DNA of 64,000 nucleotides from CAVVDY01 sp963815775 (GTDB taxonomy: Bacteria; Acidobacteriota; Terriglobia; Terriglobales; Acidobacteriaceae). A program made the position numbers and the translations under genes. Where the stretch lies: contig CAWFIB010000016.1 in NCBI GenBank assembly GCA_963815775.1, positions 224,552-288,551 of the forward strand. The letters are read 5' to 3'. The notes under the pieces are model-generated. The model was given only the letters and a program-made list of their open reading frames with translations. It did not search any database and was not told the DNA's origin. This document shows, piece after piece, positions 18,767 through 28,252 of this stretch (the first letter of the stretch is position 1; each line of letters opens with the position of its first letter).

Positions 18767-19060
18767 ATGCCGGTACTGATTTTCGTGATGTTGGCGTCTC
18801 TGGGGGCATTTTTCATGGTGATGTTCCTCACTGCCCTATCGCAGGGCGGATCTGACCCGAATCAACGAGGAAACACCTACTGCACCAGGAGGCCAGGCGA
18901 TGCCCGCGACCTGCTGTATCCTCTGTCGGGCGTAGCGGACCGACGCGGTCCCCCGGTTTCCACGAAAGCATTCACCATGCGGTTGATTACTCCCAGTATT
19001 TCGGCCCGGCGCCGTAGCGCGGCCGAAAGACGAGAGCGCGTAAGAGCAGGATCAAGATAA
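18767..19060 (+). CDS. Possible small membrane protein in the kdp leader
   Basis: A 97-residue frame preceded by GGGAG. The N-terminus is one strong membrane helix (MPVLIFVMLASLGAFFMVMF), whereas the remainder is Arg-rich and of low complexity, which weakens the case for the full length. No family recognised. It lies between the candidate KdpE site and kdpF. Confidence 0.3.
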   Translation: MPVLIFVMLASLGAFFMVMFLTALSQGGSDPNQRGNTYCTRRPGDARDLLYPLSGVADRRGPPVSTKAFTMRLITPSISARRRSAAERRERVRAGSR

Positions 19061-19064
19061 GGCT

Positions 19065-19319
19065 ATGTCAGTCAATTTGGTACGAGTTGAAGGTTTTGCA
19101 GAGTTGTTTCACCACTATTACACGGCGCTGGCTCCGGACTTTGAATCCGATGAGGCACGCGAGGCGGAGTGGAGAGATCTTACCGTCAACGAACGCAAGC
19201 GGTTCATTGCCGCTACTCGTCTTGCACTGATAGAGGCCGGTTCAGGACCATCCGCCGGCGCCTCCTCGGCCACGGAAGCGCAACACTGGGGGACTGAGGG
19301 ACGAGAATGTGGTTGCTGA
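19065..19319 (+). CDS. Small hypothetical protein upstream of kdpF
   Basis: An 84-residue frame beginning MSVNLVRVEGFAELFHHYYT, with a plausible helical, mixed-charge N-terminal 60 residues (WRDLTVNERKRFIAATRLAL) and a low-complexity tail. It is not recognised. The ribosome site is weak. Position suggests co-transcription with kdpFABC. Confidence 0.45.
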   Translation: MSVNLVRVEGFAELFHHYYTALAPDFESDEAREAEWRDLTVNERKRFIAATRLALIEAGSGPSAGASSATEAQHWGTEGRECGC

Positions 19320-19424
19320 TGCCCTTGTCGGTTGCTGCCGGCATGGTCAGAACGATTCCCGCCTTTATCGGCCAAATCTTGTGTCGAGTGCGACGGGGTT
19401 ACCTGTCCGTTTGAGGAACTGGTT

Positions 19425-19511
19425 ATGCAAGACATTGTATTTACCGCCATCACGATAGCCTTTTTTGCATTGTCGCTGGGCTACGTATATTTTTGCGACC
19501 GCCTTCATTGA
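19425..19511 (+). CDS. 28-residue single-helix membrane peptide preceding kdpF
   Basis: ATG 19425 is preceded by TGAGGAAC and encodes MQDIVFTAITIAFFALSLGY followed by VYFCDRLH. It is a single membrane helix with a short polar C-terminus ending in YFCDRL. It lies 9 bp before kdpF, which is itself a 29-residue helix peptide. I believe similar short ORFs occur at this position in other kdp operons, but I cannot verify this. It could be a second small Kdp accessory subunit. Confidence 0.6.
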   Translation: MQDIVFTAITIAFFALSLGYVYFCDRLH

Positions 19512-19520
19512 GAGGTCACT

Positions 19521-19610
19521 ATGCACACCGAATCGATTGTCATCCTGGCAATCTGCGCGTTGACCATGATTTATCTCTTCTACGCGCTGTTACAACCGGA
19601 GAAATTCTGA
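19521..19610 (+). CDS. kdpF: KdpF, small stabilising subunit of the K+-ATPase
   Basis: A 29-residue peptide, MHTESIVILAICALTMIYLF then YALLQPEKF. The C-terminal YLFYALLQPEKF is the KdpF signature. KdpF is a single helix that binds the lipid-facing side of KdpA and stabilises the complex. Its TGA is 1 base before the kdpA ATG. Confidence 0.88.
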   Translation: MHTESIVILAICALTMIYLFYALLQPEKF

Positions 19611-19611
19611 A

Positions 19612-21408
19612 ATGAGCGCCAACGGCTGGCTTCAAATCGCGATCTTCCTCGGGTTGGTCCTCCTGGTCACGAAGCCTCTGGGCGTGTTCATGACCCGGGT
19701 CTTCAACCGCGAGCGGACCTTCATGGACCCGGTGCTGCGTCCGGTCGAGCGATTGATTTATCGCCTCACCGGCGTCGACGAGAACCACGAGATGCGCTGG
19801 ACCGAATACGCAGTGACCATGCTGCTGTTCAGCGTCGTTTCAATGCTGCTGCTATATGCGATGGAACGGCTGCAGGCCTATCTGCCGTTCAATCCGCAGA
19901 AGTTTGCGGCCGTGCCGCAGGCGCTGGCGTTCAATACTGCAGCTTCCTTCACCACCAACACCAACTGGCAGAACTACGCCGGCGAGAGCACTATGAGTTA
20001 TCTCACCCAGATGGCTGGGCTCGCCTATCACAACTTTGTCTCTTCAGCCGTTGGGATCGCGCTGGCAATTGCCTTCATCCGCGGCATTGCTCGCCGTCAG
20101 ATGAAGACCATCGGCAACTTCTGGGTTGATATGGTCCGCAGCTGCCTGTGGGTGTTGCTGCCGTTCTGCGTAATCGGCGCGCTGGTACTGGTCTCACAAG
20201 GCGTGGTACAGAATCTGCGCCCCTACGATACGGTCAAGCTGGTCCAGCCCATGCAAGTTCCGCACCTCGGAGCCGATGGAAAACCGGCGGTGGATGCCGG
20301 CGGCAAGCCGGTGATGGACACGGTAACGACGCAGACCGTCGCACAAGGGCCGGTGGCTTCACAGGAGTTCATCAAGGAATTCGGCACCAACGGGGGCGGC
20401 TTCTTCAACGCCAACAGCTCTCATCCTTTTGAGAACCCCACCCCGTTGACCAACTTGATCGAGTTAGTTGCGATCTTCGCCATTGGCTCCGGGCTGACTT
20501 ACACGTTGGGACGCATGACCGGCTCCCAGGCGCACGGATGGGCGGTGTGGGCGGCCATGGCGATCTTGTTTGTGGCCGGCGTCAGCGTCGCCTACTGGGC
20601 TGAAGCGCAAGGCAATCCGCTGTTACATGGCGTGAACCAGCAGGCGACCGCAATGCAGTCCGGCGGAAACATGGAAGGCAAGGACATCCGTTTTGGCATC
20701 ACCAACACCGCACTGTGGGCCACCGTTACCACCGATGCCAGTTGTGGTGCAATCAACGGCTGGCATGACTCCTTCACCCCCCTCGGCGGCATGGTGCCGC
20801 TGGTCAACATAATGTTGAGCGAGGTGATCTTCGGCGGCGTGGGAGCCGGCATGTACGGCATGCTGATTTACATCGTACTCGCGGTCTTCATCGCCGGCCT
20901 GATGGTGGGCCGAACACCGGAATATCTGGGCAAGAAAATCGAGGCCTATGACGTGAAGATGGCGATGCTGGTGGTGCTGGTTTTCCCGCTGGTGATCTTG
21001 ATCTTCGCTGCTATCTCCTCCGTCCATGGGTTCGGGACTTCCAGCATCCTCAACCCTGGGCCGCATGGGCTGACCGAGATCATGTACTCGTTCACCTCGC
21101 AAGCCGGCAACAACGGATCGGCGTTTGCGGGCTTAACCACGAACACCCCCTGGTACAACGTTGCCGGCGGCGTCACCATGCTGGTCGGCCGCTTCCTGAT
21201 GATCATCCCCATGCTGGCGATTGCCGGGAACCTGGCGCAGAAGAAGTATGTGCCGCCGTCGCTGGGGACATTCCCGGTCACAACTCCGCTGTTCACCGTA
21301 CTTCTGATCGGCGTGATTCTGATCGTAGGAGCGCTCACCTTCTTCCCGGCCTTGAGCCTGGGACCGATCCTTGAGCACCTGCTGATGCAGGCGGGCAAGA
21401 CTTTTTAG
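19612..21408 (+). CDS. kdpA: Potassium-transporting ATPase subunit KdpA
   Basis: A 598-residue channel-like subunit, normal length, with selectivity-filter segments such as FNTAASFTTNTNWQNYAGES and EFGTNGGGFFNANSSHPFEN, plus TSQAGNNGSAFAGL. KdpA selects and passes K+; KdpB hydrolyses ATP to drive uptake. A GGAG site lies 12 bases upstream, inside kdpF. Part of kdpFABC, with 10 bp to kdpB. Confidence 0.95.
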   Translation: MSANGWLQIAIFLGLVLLVTKPLGVFMTRVFNRERTFMDPVLRPVERLIYRLTGVDENHEMRWTEYAVTMLLFSVVSMLLLYAMERLQAYLPFNPQKFAAVPQALAFNTAASFTTNTNWQNYAGESTMSYLTQMAGLAYHNFVSSAVGIALAIAFIRGIARRQMKTIGNFWVDMVRSCLWVLLPFCVIGALVLVSQGVVQNLRPYDTVKLVQPMQVPHLGADGKPAVDAGGKPVMDTVTTQTVAQGPVASQEFIKEFGTNGGGFFNANSSHPFENPTPLTNLIELVAIFAIGSGLTYTLGRMTGSQAHGWAVWAAMAILFVAGVSVAYWAEAQGNPLLHGVNQQATAMQSGGNMEGKDIRFGITNTALWATVTTDASCGAINGWHDSFTPLGGMVPLVNIMLSEVIFGGVGAGMYGMLIYIVLAVFIAGLMVGRTPEYLGKKIEAYDVKMAMLVVLVFPLVILIFAAISSVHGFGTSSILNPGPHGLTEIMYSFTSQAGNNGSAFAGLTTNTPWYNVAGGVTMLVGRFLMIIPMLAIAGNLAQKKYVPPSLGTFPVTTPLFTVLLIGVILIVGALTFFPALSLGPILEHLLMQAGKTF

Positions 21409-21418
21409 GGGAATTCGA

Positions 21419-23509
21419 ATGGCAAGCATCATCGAACCAAAGGTTGTTTCCGAGCCCGCGATGGCGCGAGTTGGGCACTCGCCACACCAGCCCAAGAAGA
21501 AGGTGTTATGGGAGGGGAGGATCGTCGGCCGAGCCGTTCTGGATTCCTTTCTCAAGCTCAATCCCCGCCACATGATGGGCAATCCCGTCATGTTCGTGGT
21601 GGAGATTGGCAGCGTCATTACCACCCTGCTGCTGATACGCGGCGGCGGACACTTCCTGTTCAACCTGCAGATCACTCTGTGGCTGTGGTTCACCGTGCTG
21701 TTTGCCAATTTCGCCGAGGCGATGGCCGAAGGCCGCGGCAAAGCCCAGGCCGACACCTTGCGCAAAGCCCGCTCGGAAACCATCGCCAACCGCCGCCGGG
21801 AGGATGGCCAGATGGAGAAGGTCGCCAGCTCCAAGCTGCGCGCCGGCGACACGGTCATCGTTTCCGCTGGTGAATTCATTCCCTCCGACGGAGAAATCAC
21901 GGAAGGCGTGGCATCGGTGGACGAGTCGGCCATCACCGGCGAGTCGGCGCCAGTGATTCGCGAGGCGGGCGGCGACCGCTCCGCGGTCACCGGTGGAACC
22001 CGCGTTCTTAGCGACCAGATCTGCGTCTGCATCACCTCCAACCCTGGCGAAACCTTCCTCGATCGCATGATCTCGCTGGTCGAAGGCGCGTCGCGCCAGA
22101 AGACGCCGAATGAGATTGCCCTCAACATTCTGCTGGCGGGGCTGACCATCATCTTTCTGCTTGCGGTTGTCACCTTGCAGCCGTTCGCCATCTACAGCGG
22201 CTCGCCGCAAACCGTATTCGTACTGGTCTCCCTGCTGGTCTGCCTGATTCCGACCACCATCGGCGGATTGCTGTCGGCAATCGGCATCGCCGGCATGGAC
22301 CGCCTGATTCAACGCAACGTGCTCGCCATGTCGGGGCGCGCCGTTGAAGCGGCCGGCGACGTGAACACCCTGTTGCTCGACAAAACCGGCACCATAACCT
22401 TCGGTAATCGCCAGGCTTCCGAATTCATCCCCGCGAAGGACGTGACCCAGCAGGACATCGCCGACGCGGCGCAGCTTTCCTCGCTGGCCGACGAGACACC
22501 CGAGGGCCGCTCCATCGTGGTTCTGGCGAAAGAACGCTACGGCTTGCGTGGCCGCGAGCTCGCTTCCCATGAGGCGCATTTCATTCCTTTCACCGCGCAG
22601 ACTCGCATGTCAGGTGTGGACTTTGATGGCCGCCAGATACGCAAGGGCGCGGCCGACGCGATTGCGCGCTATGTGGAGCAGTCGGGCGGCGCCATGCCGG
22701 AGGAGATTCGCGAAAGCGTGCAACGGATTGCGTCTTCCGGGGGTACGCCGCTGGTGGTTGCCGAAAACGGCCGGGCGATCGGCGTCATTCACCTTAAAGA
22801 CGTGGTGAAGGGCGGCATTCGCGACCGTTTCGCCCAACTGCGGGAGATGGGCATCCGCACCGTGATGATCACCGGTGACAATCCGCTGACCGCCGCCTCG
22901 ATCGCCCGCGAGGCCGGGGTGGACGACTTCCTCGCCGAAGCCACTCCGGAAGACAAGATGAAGCTGATTCGCAAAGAGCAGGCCGAAGGGAAGCTGGTCG
23001 CCATGACGGGCGACGGTACGAATGATGCGCCTGCCCTTGCGCAAGCCGACGTCGGCGTCGCCATGAATACCGGCACTCAGGCAGCGAAGGAAGCCGGCAA
23101 CATGGTCGATCTCGATTCCAATCCCACCAAGCTCATTGAGATCGTCGAGATCGGTAAGCAGCTCCTGATGACCCGTGGCTCGCTGACTACTTTCTCTATC
23201 TCCAACGATGTGGCAAAGTACTTCGCCATCATCCCCGCCATGTTCGCCGGGACCTTCCCGGTGCTCAACGCGCTGAACATCATGCACCTGAGAACGCCCG
23301 AGTCGGCCATTCTTTCGGCGGTGATTTTTAATGCGGTCATCATTGTCGCGCTGATTCCGCTGGCGTTGCGCGGTGTGCGATACCGGCCCATGGGTGCGGC
23401 CGCGCTCCTGCGCCGCAACCTGTGGATCTACGGCGCCGGCGGAATCGTCATCCCCTTCATCGGCATTAAGTTGATCGACATGCTCATCGCCACAGTTGGA
23501 CTGGCTTAG
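21419..23509 (+). CDS. kdpB: Potassium-transporting P-type ATPase subunit KdpB
   Basis: A 696-residue P-type ATPase. The phosphorylated Asp is D321 in LLLDKTGTITFGN. The TGES actuator motif appears in SAITGESAPV, and GDGTNDAPALAQADVGVAMN is the hinge motif. Length and motif order are normal. It couples ATP hydrolysis to K+ uptake with KdpA. 9 bp separates it from kdpC. Confidence 0.96.
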   Translation: MASIIEPKVVSEPAMARVGHSPHQPKKKVLWEGRIVGRAVLDSFLKLNPRHMMGNPVMFVVEIGSVITTLLLIRGGGHFLFNLQITLWLWFTVLFANFAEAMAEGRGKAQADTLRKARSETIANRRREDGQMEKVASSKLRAGDTVIVSAGEFIPSDGEITEGVASVDESAITGESAPVIREAGGDRSAVTGGTRVLSDQICVCITSNPGETFLDRMISLVEGASRQKTPNEIALNILLAGLTIIFLLAVVTLQPFAIYSGSPQTVFVLVSLLVCLIPTTIGGLLSAIGIAGMDRLIQRNVLAMSGRAVEAAGDVNTLLLDKTGTITFGNRQASEFIPAKDVTQQDIADAAQLSSLADETPEGRSIVVLAKERYGLRGRELASHEAHFIPFTAQTRMSGVDFDGRQIRKGAADAIARYVEQSGGAMPEEIRESVQRIASSGGTPLVVAENGRAIGVIHLKDVVKGGIRDRFAQLREMGIRTVMITGDNPLTAASIAREAGVDDFLAEATPEDKMKLIRKEQAEGKLVAMTGDGTNDAPALAQADVGVAMNTGTQAAKEAGNMVDLDSNPTKLIEIVEIGKQLLMTRGSLTTFSISNDVAKYFAIIPAMFAGTFPVLNALNIMHLRTPESAILSAVIFNAVIIVALIPLALRGVRYRPMGAAALLRRNLWIYGAGGIVIPFIGIKLIDMLIATVGLA

Positions 23510-23518
23510 GAGGCATCC

Positions 23519-24157
23519 GTGAAAAAGAACCTTTTAACTGCATTTCTCATGACCGTGGTGACGACCGTTTTGCTGGGGATCATCTATCCTCTGGTGGTAA
23601 CCGGGCTGGCGCAGCTTATGTTCCGCGACAAGTCGAACGGCCAGCTCATCGTCAGCGGCGGCACGACCGTGGGATCGCGCATTATCGGCCAGCCCTTCAC
23701 TGGCGATGCCTACTTCCATTCCCGTCCTTCGGCGGCGGGCAATGGCTATGATGCCACCGCTTCGGGTGGATCGAATCTCGGGCCCACCAATGCCAAGCTC
23801 ATCCAGGCTGTCGAAGATCGCGTTAAGACCGAACAGGTGGGCGATCAGCCGGTGCCCATCGAACTGGTAACCACGTCGGCTTCCGGCCTCGATCCTAACC
23901 TCTCTCCCGGCGCCACTCTATACCAGGTGCCGCGGGTTGCGAAGGCTCGCGGTATCACGGAAGACCGGTTGAATGTACTTGTCAGGAAGTTCATTCAGGG
24001 CCGCCAGCTTGGGATACTCGGCGAGCCGCGGGTGAATGTCCTGGAGCTGAACCTGGAACTCGACCGCGAATATCCCTTGTCCGCTCAGGCCGCCAATCTC
24101 CCGGAAGGTCTGATGAAGTCCGGGTTTGGAAGGGGACGGCCTTCAGGCCGTCCGTAA
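23519..24157 (+). CDS. kdpC: Potassium-transporting ATPase subunit KdpC, with repeat-derived C-terminus
   Basis: A 212-residue protein with an N-terminal membrane helix (AFLMTVVTTVLLGIIYPLVV) and the conserved IIGQPFTGDAYFHSRPSA and SASGLDPNLSPGATLYQVPRVA segments. KdpC stabilises the complex and assists nucleotide binding. The last residues (GRGRPSGRP) and the stop codon come from a family 1 hairpin repeat that begins about 24128, so the gene's 3' end has been rewritten by a repeat insertion. Function is probably retained because the conserved domain is complete. Confidence 0.93.
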   Translation: MKKNLLTAFLMTVVTTVLLGIIYPLVVTGLAQLMFRDKSNGQLIVSGGTTVGSRIIGQPFTGDAYFHSRPSAAGNGYDATASGGSNLGPTNAKLIQAVEDRVKTEQVGDQPVPIELVTTSASGLDPNLSPGATLYQVPRVAKARGITEDRLNVLVRKFIQGRQLGILGEPRVNVLELNLELDREYPLSAQAANLPEGLMKSGFGRGRPSGRP

Positions 24158-24192
24158 ATGCCCGAAATAGAGCTGGGCTTTAGCCCTGAGGG
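24128..24192. repeat. Family 1 hairpin repeat overlapping the end of kdpC
   Basis: GGAAGGGGACGGCCTTCAGG starts a hairpin with arms GACGGCC/GGCCGTC, followed by GGGCTTTAGCCC. It supplies the final kdpC codons and TAA. Confidence 0.85.
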
Positions 24193-24276
24193 TCCTCGGT
24201 CGGACTTAATCAGATTCTCCCTAAGGAACAACCTCTCCGCTCCCGGCGAGCAGACCGTCCTGCGTGTTCGCAGCGA

Positions 24277-26754
24277 CTATTCATAACGAAGCGCGACCAC
24301 CGGATTGACGCGGGCTGCGCGACGCGCTGGGAAATAGCAGGCCAGCACCGCAGCCGTCGCCAAAATCAGTGACACTCCACCGAAGATCAACGGATCGTGG
24401 GCGCTGACTCCAAATAGCAGACTGGAGAGCACATGCATTGTGGCGAACGCCACCACCAGACCGAGCACAAGCCCCGCGATTGCCAGCCGCATTCCTTGTC
24501 TCACCACCAGGCCCAACACAGTATTGGTCTGCGCCCCCATGGCCATGCGAATACCGATCTCGCGCGTCTGCTGGTTCACTGAATACGAGAGCACGCCGTA
24601 CACCCCCACAATCGCGAGGACCAGCGCAAGGCCGCCGAACACGGTCAGCAGCGCTGCACCCATGCGCGGCGCCCACAATCCCTGATCGAGCAGCTCTCCA
24701 ACGGTATTCCAGTTGGTGAGCGCCAGGTTTGAATCCAGCGATTGGACATTGCTTCGCACGGTGGCGATAGCGCCTTCCGGCCGGCCGGTGGTCCGTACCT
24801 GCATCGTGGCCACAGGAGAGTAGTCCTGCGTGATTGGCAGGTAGGCCAGGGGCTGCGGGTCTTCACCGATTGCGTTCACCACGGTGTTGTGCACAACGCC
24901 AACAACTGCGCGCAGCGTGGGGTCACCGAAAAAATGGAAGCGCTTCCCTACAGCGTCCTGATCCGGCCAAAAGTGCTTAGCCATCGCCTCGTTGATGATC
25001 ACAACTGGAGCCGTGTCCTTGCGATCAGAATCGGTGAACTCCCGGCCCTTTATCAGCGGGATGCGCAGGGTCTTGAAGAAGTTGGGCGCAATGTCATCGA
25101 GTTGGGTCAACGTGCCCCGATATCCCGACGACTCGTCCTGGCCTTCGGGAAATACGGTTCGCCCCAGTCCTCCCCCCAGCGGAAAATTGGAGGCGACCGT
25201 TGCCGACGCAACTCCGGGGCTTGCTTCAGCCCGCTCAATCGCAGCCCGGAAGAACTGCTGCCCACGGCCTTCATCGTAGTGCAAGGCTCCCAGATCGAAG
25301 GCGAACACGAAGAGGTTCCTCGACTCGAACCCCGGATCCACGTGCTGCGCATTCTGCATGCTGCGAATGAACAAGCCCGCTCCGACCAGCGCGACCAGCG
25401 CCAGCGCAATTTCCGTCACCACCAGCAGGCTGCGGAAACGATTGCGCGCCCAGCTTACGCTGCCTCCGCGTCCGCCGGCATTCAGCACCTCCATCAGATT
25501 TGGCTTTGCCACCTTGATCGCCGGAGCCAGCCCGATCAGCAACGCCGTCAGCAGCGACACCCCAAATGTGAAGAAAAGCACGCGCAGGTCAAAGCCCAAA
25601 TCCACGTCGCCCGCGAGGATGAACGGAGGCCGGAATGCCCACAGCAAAGCACGCCCGCCATAGGCAATCGCCACCCCCACAACTCCGGCCAGCAGCGCAA
25701 GCACCATGCTCTCGGTAAACAACTGCCGCATGACGCGCCGCCGGCTGGCTCCCAATGCGGCTCGCAAGCTGATCTCTCTTTCCCGGCGCGCGGCCTGGGC
25801 CAGCAGCAGATTGGTCACGTTGACGCACGCGATCAGCAGCACGAGCCCCACGATTCCCATCATCAATCCACTGGCCAGGACAAATTGGCCATGATTGTTC
25901 ACCCCCACGGCCGCATCAGCCAGGGGCGTCAGCGCCACGCTGCGGCTGGCATTGTCCTTCGGGTAGGCCGTCTCCAGACTTGAGGCGATGGTCTTCAGCG
26001 AGGCCTCCGCCGTAGTGATGCTCACACCGTCTTTGAGCCGCCCAAACACGGTCATGTCCAGAAATCTACGGTCATTGAAGTTGTCTTTGAAGAAGCCCGA
26101 CAGCGCCAGGGGATACATGCTGGTAGGAACCCAAACCTCCTCCGCGTTGCCGAAGGTGAACACCCCTTTAAAGCCGCGGGGAGCTACGCCGATCACCGTG
26201 TACGGCGTGGCATTGAGGGTCAGGGCCTTCCCAAGAATGTCGCGGTCGGAGCCGAACTTGTTGGCCCACAGGCTGTAGCTCAGCACTACGACGTTGTTGC
26301 CGCCCGGCTTGGTGTCTTCGTCCGACAAAAAGAACCGGCCCAGCACCGGACGCAGGCCAAGAACCTCAAAGTAGTTCGCGCTGACCAGTTGCCCGAAAAG
26401 CTGCCTGGGCTCTTCCCTTCCGCTCCAGGTAAACGGCAGCGGGCCGGTAAAGCAGGCAAGGCCGGAGAAAACCCGGTTTTCCCGGGCATAGTCCTGGTAA
26501 TTCGGATTGGACATGCCGAGCTTGGTGGCGTTGGCCACCGTGACCTGGGTCTTGCTGTCGATGGTATCCAGTTGGACAAGGCGGGAGATGTCCTTCACCG
26601 GCAAGGGGTGCAGGAGCACCGCGTTCACCACCGTGAAGATAGTCGTGTTGGCGCCGATCCCCAGAGCCAGCGAAAGGATTGCGATGGCGCTGAATCCCGG
26701 ATTCTTGATCAACATGCGCACGGCAAAGCGTGCGTCCTGCAGCAGTGTCTGCAT
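24277..26754 (-). CDS. ADOP/MacB-type ABC transporter permease (FtsX family, duplicated)
   Basis: An 825-residue protein from ATG 26754 (MQTLLQDARFAVRMLIKNPG) with a GGGGGGA site upstream. It has an N-terminal helix, a MacB-type periplasmic domain, an FtsX block near the middle (LVLLIACVNVTNLLLAQAARREREISLR) and a second FtsX block at the C-terminus ending NPVVALRYE. This is the acidobacterial duplicated orphan permease layout. No ATPase gene is adjacent, hence orphan. Substrate unknown; MacB relatives are mechanotransmitters for export or lipid handling. Convergent with kdpC. Confidence 0.9.
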   Translation of the reverse strand: MQTLLQDARFAVRMLIKNPGFSAIAILSLALGIGANTTIFTVVNAVLLHPLPVKDISRLVQLDTIDSKTQVTVANATKLGMSNPNYQDYARENRVFSGLACFTGPLPFTWSGREEPRQLFGQLVSANYFEVLGLRPVLGRFFLSDEDTKPGGNNVVVLSYSLWANKFGSDRDILGKALTLNATPYTVIGVAPRGFKGVFTFGNAEEVWVPTSMYPLALSGFFKDNFNDRRFLDMTVFGRLKDGVSITTAEASLKTIASSLETAYPKDNASRSVALTPLADAAVGVNNHGQFVLASGLMMGIVGLVLLIACVNVTNLLLAQAARREREISLRAALGASRRRVMRQLFTESMVLALLAGVVGVAIAYGGRALLWAFRPPFILAGDVDLGFDLRVLFFTFGVSLLTALLIGLAPAIKVAKPNLMEVLNAGGRGGSVSWARNRFRSLLVVTEIALALVALVGAGLFIRSMQNAQHVDPGFESRNLFVFAFDLGALHYDEGRGQQFFRAAIERAEASPGVASATVASNFPLGGGLGRTVFPEGQDESSGYRGTLTQLDDIAPNFFKTLRIPLIKGREFTDSDRKDTAPVVIINEAMAKHFWPDQDAVGKRFHFFGDPTLRAVVGVVHNTVVNAIGEDPQPLAYLPITQDYSPVATMQVRTTGRPEGAIATVRSNVQSLDSNLALTNWNTVGELLDQGLWAPRMGAALLTVFGGLALVLAIVGVYGVLSYSVNQQTREIGIRMAMGAQTNTVLGLVVRQGMRLAIAGLVLGLVVAFATMHVLSSLLFGVSAHDPLIFGGVSLILATAAVLACYFPARRAARVNPVVALRYE

Positions 26755-26947
26755 GTGTCCCCCCACGTCCGCCGCGATGTGGCCATCGTCAGCCGGGTCT
26801 TGCCGATCGCCCCAGTAGCCAGAGACTACTCACACCAATCCGCCCGGATGAGTGCATCCTTATTACCGCAAATGCTCTCTGCAAGTTATTGAAAAAGCGG
26901 GAAACAGTTTTCCCCATCTCGTGGTGGGTGTCCACTTGGAGGTAAAT

Positions 26948-26963
26948 TGTCCGAAACCGGACA
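26948..26963. promoter_or_regulatory. Palindrome upstream of the ADOP permease
   Basis: TGTCCGAAACCGGACA has arms TGTCC/GGACA with a 6-bp centre that is itself mostly symmetric. It lies about 195 bp upstream of the permease start, between it and the cupin gene. It may be a regulator site for either gene. Confidence 0.45.
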
Positions 26964-27006
26964 CGAGAACTCATCATGGCTTGCGAATCGGTGAACTCGA
27001 AGAGTG

Positions 27007-27489
27007 TCACACCTTGGGAAACGTCAAGCCGAAGCGTTGGCAAAGCTGCGGAACACTATCGAAATCCATCTCCAGCGAATACTTTTTGTTGATCTCCGCG
27101 AACTTGCTCACATTGCCCCACGCCGCCGCCACCTCGCGGAAATAGTTTTCGAATCCTGCTGGTGAGATGATCTCGATGATCTCGCACGGCTCCGTGCCGG
27201 CATTCCAGAAGGTATGCCACTGGCGGCGAGGCTTGAAAACCCAGGTCCCTTGCGGCGCGGAGACCACGTCATTTCCCAACAGGGCTCCCATGGTGCCTTT
27301 CAGTACGTACGACAACTCATCCTCCCGACGATGAAGGTGCATCGGTGCGGCCAGTGCGTGTGGCGCCATGGGATGGTGAACCACGGAGAAAAGGTGGCCG
27401 GTCTCTATGCCGTCGATCTTCCACTGCACGCCGAAGCCGCCAAAGTCAAAACTGTCGCCTGCGTTCGGCAGGACCGACTTCACACTCAT
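27007..27489 (-). CDS. Cupin-domain protein
   Basis: A 160-residue single-domain cupin. The metal-binding pattern is visible as HLHRREDELSYVLKG (His, His, Glu) and a downstream His in RRQWHTFWNAG. Such proteins may be small dioxygenases, isomerases or ligand sensors; the sequence does not decide. Standalone, upstream of the ADOP permease on the same strand with a 240-bp gap that holds the palindrome. Confidence 0.8.
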   Translation of the reverse strand: MSVKSVLPNAGDSFDFGGFGVQWKIDGIETGHLFSVVHHPMAPHALAAPMHLHRREDELSYVLKGTMGALLGNDVVSAPQGTWVFKPRRQWHTFWNAGTEPCEIIEIISPAGFENYFREVAAAWGNVSKFAEINKKYSLEMDFDSVPQLCQRFGLTFPKV

Positions 27490-27839
27490 CTAGCTTCCTC
27501 CACGCTATCGCGTCATCGAATCCAGCCGTCGTGAGGCACAGGTTCCTGGGTAGGCTCGGGCGCTAGCCCGAAGCAGGGAGGGTCGAAGGCCAAGGAGGCT
27601 TCTTTGCTTTCAAAGAAGTCCAGCGTCGGGGTTGTTTTCGCTGGAAATCGCGTAGTAGGTCGCAAGGTGTGGCATGGCTTCGCCCTCCCGTGAGACTGAT
27701 TACAACCCAGCCACTTCGGTGTGTACTTTACGAATCCTTAAGGATTCCTGAAATCTTCCGCCATGGGACGCTGTTCCCGGTGGTAGGACGTCAGTAATGG
27801 TGATAGGTTGTGGAGGCGAGGGATATCCCTGGTCTATCG
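27490..27839. other. Intergenic stretch without a recognised gene
   Basis: The only structure I see is a short inverted repeat CGGGCGCTAGCCCG near 27558. No tRNA-like or protein-coding signal found. Confidence 0.4.
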
Positions 27840-28136
27840 ATGAGTGTGCTTGGCCAAATCGTCGCGTCGCGGAGGTTGCGCGTGGTCGTCTGCATTACGC
27901 TGATGGCCTGTGTCGCGACTCTGGTTGCCGCCCCCCAGGTTGGTATTCTGCCGACCCTGCTGCGCGCCAAGCACTCCGTTTCCACCGGGTCCGCCCATGG
28001 GAACGCATTGTCCCTGTTGTTCTCACCCCGCTCTTCTATCATTGTCGCGCAACTGGACTGGGCCCCTCTGCGTGAAGATCCATTCCATCCGTCCCTGCCC
28101 ATGCGCCTGTCGAGGTTCTGCGAACGGCTCTGCTGA
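27840..28136 (+). CDS. Doubtful small secreted or membrane protein
   Basis: A 98-residue frame from ATG 27840 (GTG 27810 possible) with one hydrophobic stretch (VVVCITLMACVATLVAAPQV) that could be a signal peptide, then a Ser/Arg-rich tail. No family recognised and no strong ribosome site. It precedes the winged-helix gene by about 115 bp. Confidence 0.25.
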   Translation: MSVLGQIVASRRLRVVVCITLMACVATLVAAPQVGILPTLLRAKHSVSTGSAHGNALSLLFSPRSSIIVAQLDWAPLREDPFHPSLPMRLSRFCERLC

Positions 28137-28252
28137 GAGTGCAGCGTTTCCCGTAACTCGTCCTGCGCGCGGTCTCCGGCCGGCGTAAACACCCGTCCTC
28201 GGCCGTTCCTCACTTCCAGGAACGTGTCGCCTTTACACCTCAGGAGAACAAC

